Assembly: GCA_014859985.1 (NCBI GenBank)
Contig: JACZKN010000514.1
Coordinates: 1-14,507 of the forward strand
Source: Candidatus Krumholzibacteriia bacterium
GTDB taxonomy: Bacteria; Krumholzibacteriota; Krumholzibacteriia; LZORAL124-64-63
Reading direction: 5' to 3'
DNA: 14,507 nt
In this document: positions 14,026 to 14,507 of the stretch, in pieces
How the letters are laid out: every line of letters starts with the position of its first letter
How positions within the stretch are numbered: position 1 is the first letter of the stretch
The notes under the pieces: model-generated
Told to the model about the DNA's origin: nothing
Databases searched by the model: none
What the model saw: only the letters and a program-made list of their open reading frames with translations
Position numbers and translations under genes: made by a program

Positions 14026-14507
14026 TCAGTGCCGCAGCGGAAACGTGCCGCGCCGGCCGTAGTGGCGGCCCAGGTGGTAGCGGGACAGGAAGAAGAACAG
14101 GCAATGCCGGATCTTGCCCGCGGGCAGGTAGCACAGCAGCAGCAATGCCGCCACGAGCAGCGCCGTCTCGGCGCCCGGCCACCACAGTCGCGCCCCGGCC
14201 AGCGCGACGAACGCGGTGGTCAGCAGGTTCGCCAGGTAGTCGTCCGGCTGGCTGAGCCGGCGCAACAGGGGGCTCCCGGCGCGGCGGCCCAGCAGGCCGA
14301 CGCCGCCGACGGTGCCCAGGAACAGGAGCGCTCCGATCGCCGCGGCCGCGGGGGCGGCAAGGGAGCCGCGCGAGGCGCCGCCCGGCGGCAGGACCCACAG
14401 CAGGACGCCGAAGGCCGCGAAGATGCCCAGGTGATAGGCCATGCCCAGGGCGTAGACCAGCGGATGGGTGCGGGTGCTCTCCTTGGCGGTCGGGGCCATC
14501 CCGGGCC
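14026..14507 (-). CDS. NarI/DsrM-like membrane cytochrome b subunit (possibly partial at N-terminus)
   Basis: The visible protein has about four hydrophobic segments (14-36, 48-68, 88-107, 110-126 counting from ATG 14499). His23 (AYHLG) is followed by a charged loop (RLSQPDDYLANL) and then the C-terminal LPAGKIRHCLFFFLSRYHLGRHYGRRG with His132 and His142. This ending is typical of the cytochrome b partners of HdrD-like proteins (HdrE, DsrM, TmcC and NarI-like families), which bind b haems and exchange electrons with quinone. ATG 14499 gives 157 residues, but the eight visible bases upstream (GGCCCGGG) contain no good ribosome binding site and the frame stays open to the window edge. Relatives are longer with an N-terminal helix, so the real start may be outside. 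The Fe-S subunit follows after 20 bp; the two should form one complex. Confidence 0.82.
   Translation of the reverse strand, partial: PGMAPTAKESTRTHPLVYALGMAYHLGIFAAFGVLLWVLPPGGASRGSLAAPAAAAIGALLFLGTVGGVGLLGRRAGSPLLRRLSQPDDYLANLLTTAFVALAGARLWWPGAETALLVAALLLLCYLPAGKIRHCLFFFLSRYHLGRHYGRRGTFPLRH

Noticed and set aside
12668..14062. A 464-codon plus-strand frame opposite the HdrD-like gene
   Set aside because: It is antisense to a gene with intact cluster-binding motifs, and its translation is Ala/Gly/Asp/Val-rich with no recognisable domain.

Overview
The window is very G+C-rich chromosomal DNA with densely packed, canonical genes in several short operons. I see no mobile elements, CRISPR arrays, rRNA or tRNA. 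The gene content suggests a free-living or sedimentary Gram-negative bacterium that respires with menaquinone. Evidence is a giant periplasmic multiheme c/b cytochrome, an HdrD/NarI-type membrane oxidoreductase, lipoproteins with beta-propeller-like repeats and an MltF-like transglycosylase. A high-GC FCB-group lineage (Eisenbacteria, Krumholzibacteriota or Gemmatimonadota-like) or a deltaproteobacterium-like lineage would fit, but the sequence alone does not settle this.

Layout. Positions 1-2747, minus strand: two tandem, overlapping, paralogous lipoproteins; the downstream copy runs off the left edge. Positions 2929-3614, plus: a DUF493/YbeD-like protein and an AhpD-like carboxymuconolactone decarboxylase-family protein. 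Positions 3641-5218, minus: an MltF-like lytic transglycosylase (solute-binding domain plus SLT domain), separated from the preceding genes by a clear hairpin. Positions 5408-8244, plus: a four-gene operon of DUF503 protein, cyclase/kynurenine formamidase-like hydrolase, Ca2+/cation antiporter and RsuA/RluB-type pseudouridine synthase. Positions 8245-8585: an unusual, relatively AT-rich leader. Positions 8586-11405, plus: a 939-residue cytochrome with 19 CXXCH motifs fused to a six-helix b-type cytochrome domain. Positions 11460-14507, minus: a tight operon of NarI/DsrM-like membrane subunit, HdrD/DsrK-like Fe-S protein and cysteine desulfurase-family enzyme, converging on the cytochrome across a large two-sided hairpin.

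The most notable part is the right half. The cytochrome has the architecture of Geobacter CbcL (periplasmic multiheme domain plus HydC/FdnI-like quinol-oxidising membrane domain) but carries many more haems. They are arranged as a recognisable internal duplication with near-identical haem spacing. Its AT-rich leader holds a palindrome, a possible 20-codon leader ORF and two mutually exclusive hairpins. Next to it, an HdrD/NarI-like pair is translationally coupled to a PLP-dependent cysteine desulfurase-family enzyme. Together these suggest a local cluster that connects the quinone pool to extracytoplasmic acceptors and to a cytoplasmic thiol/disulfide or sulfur couple. That functional link is inference; the domain content and spacing are read directly from the sequence.
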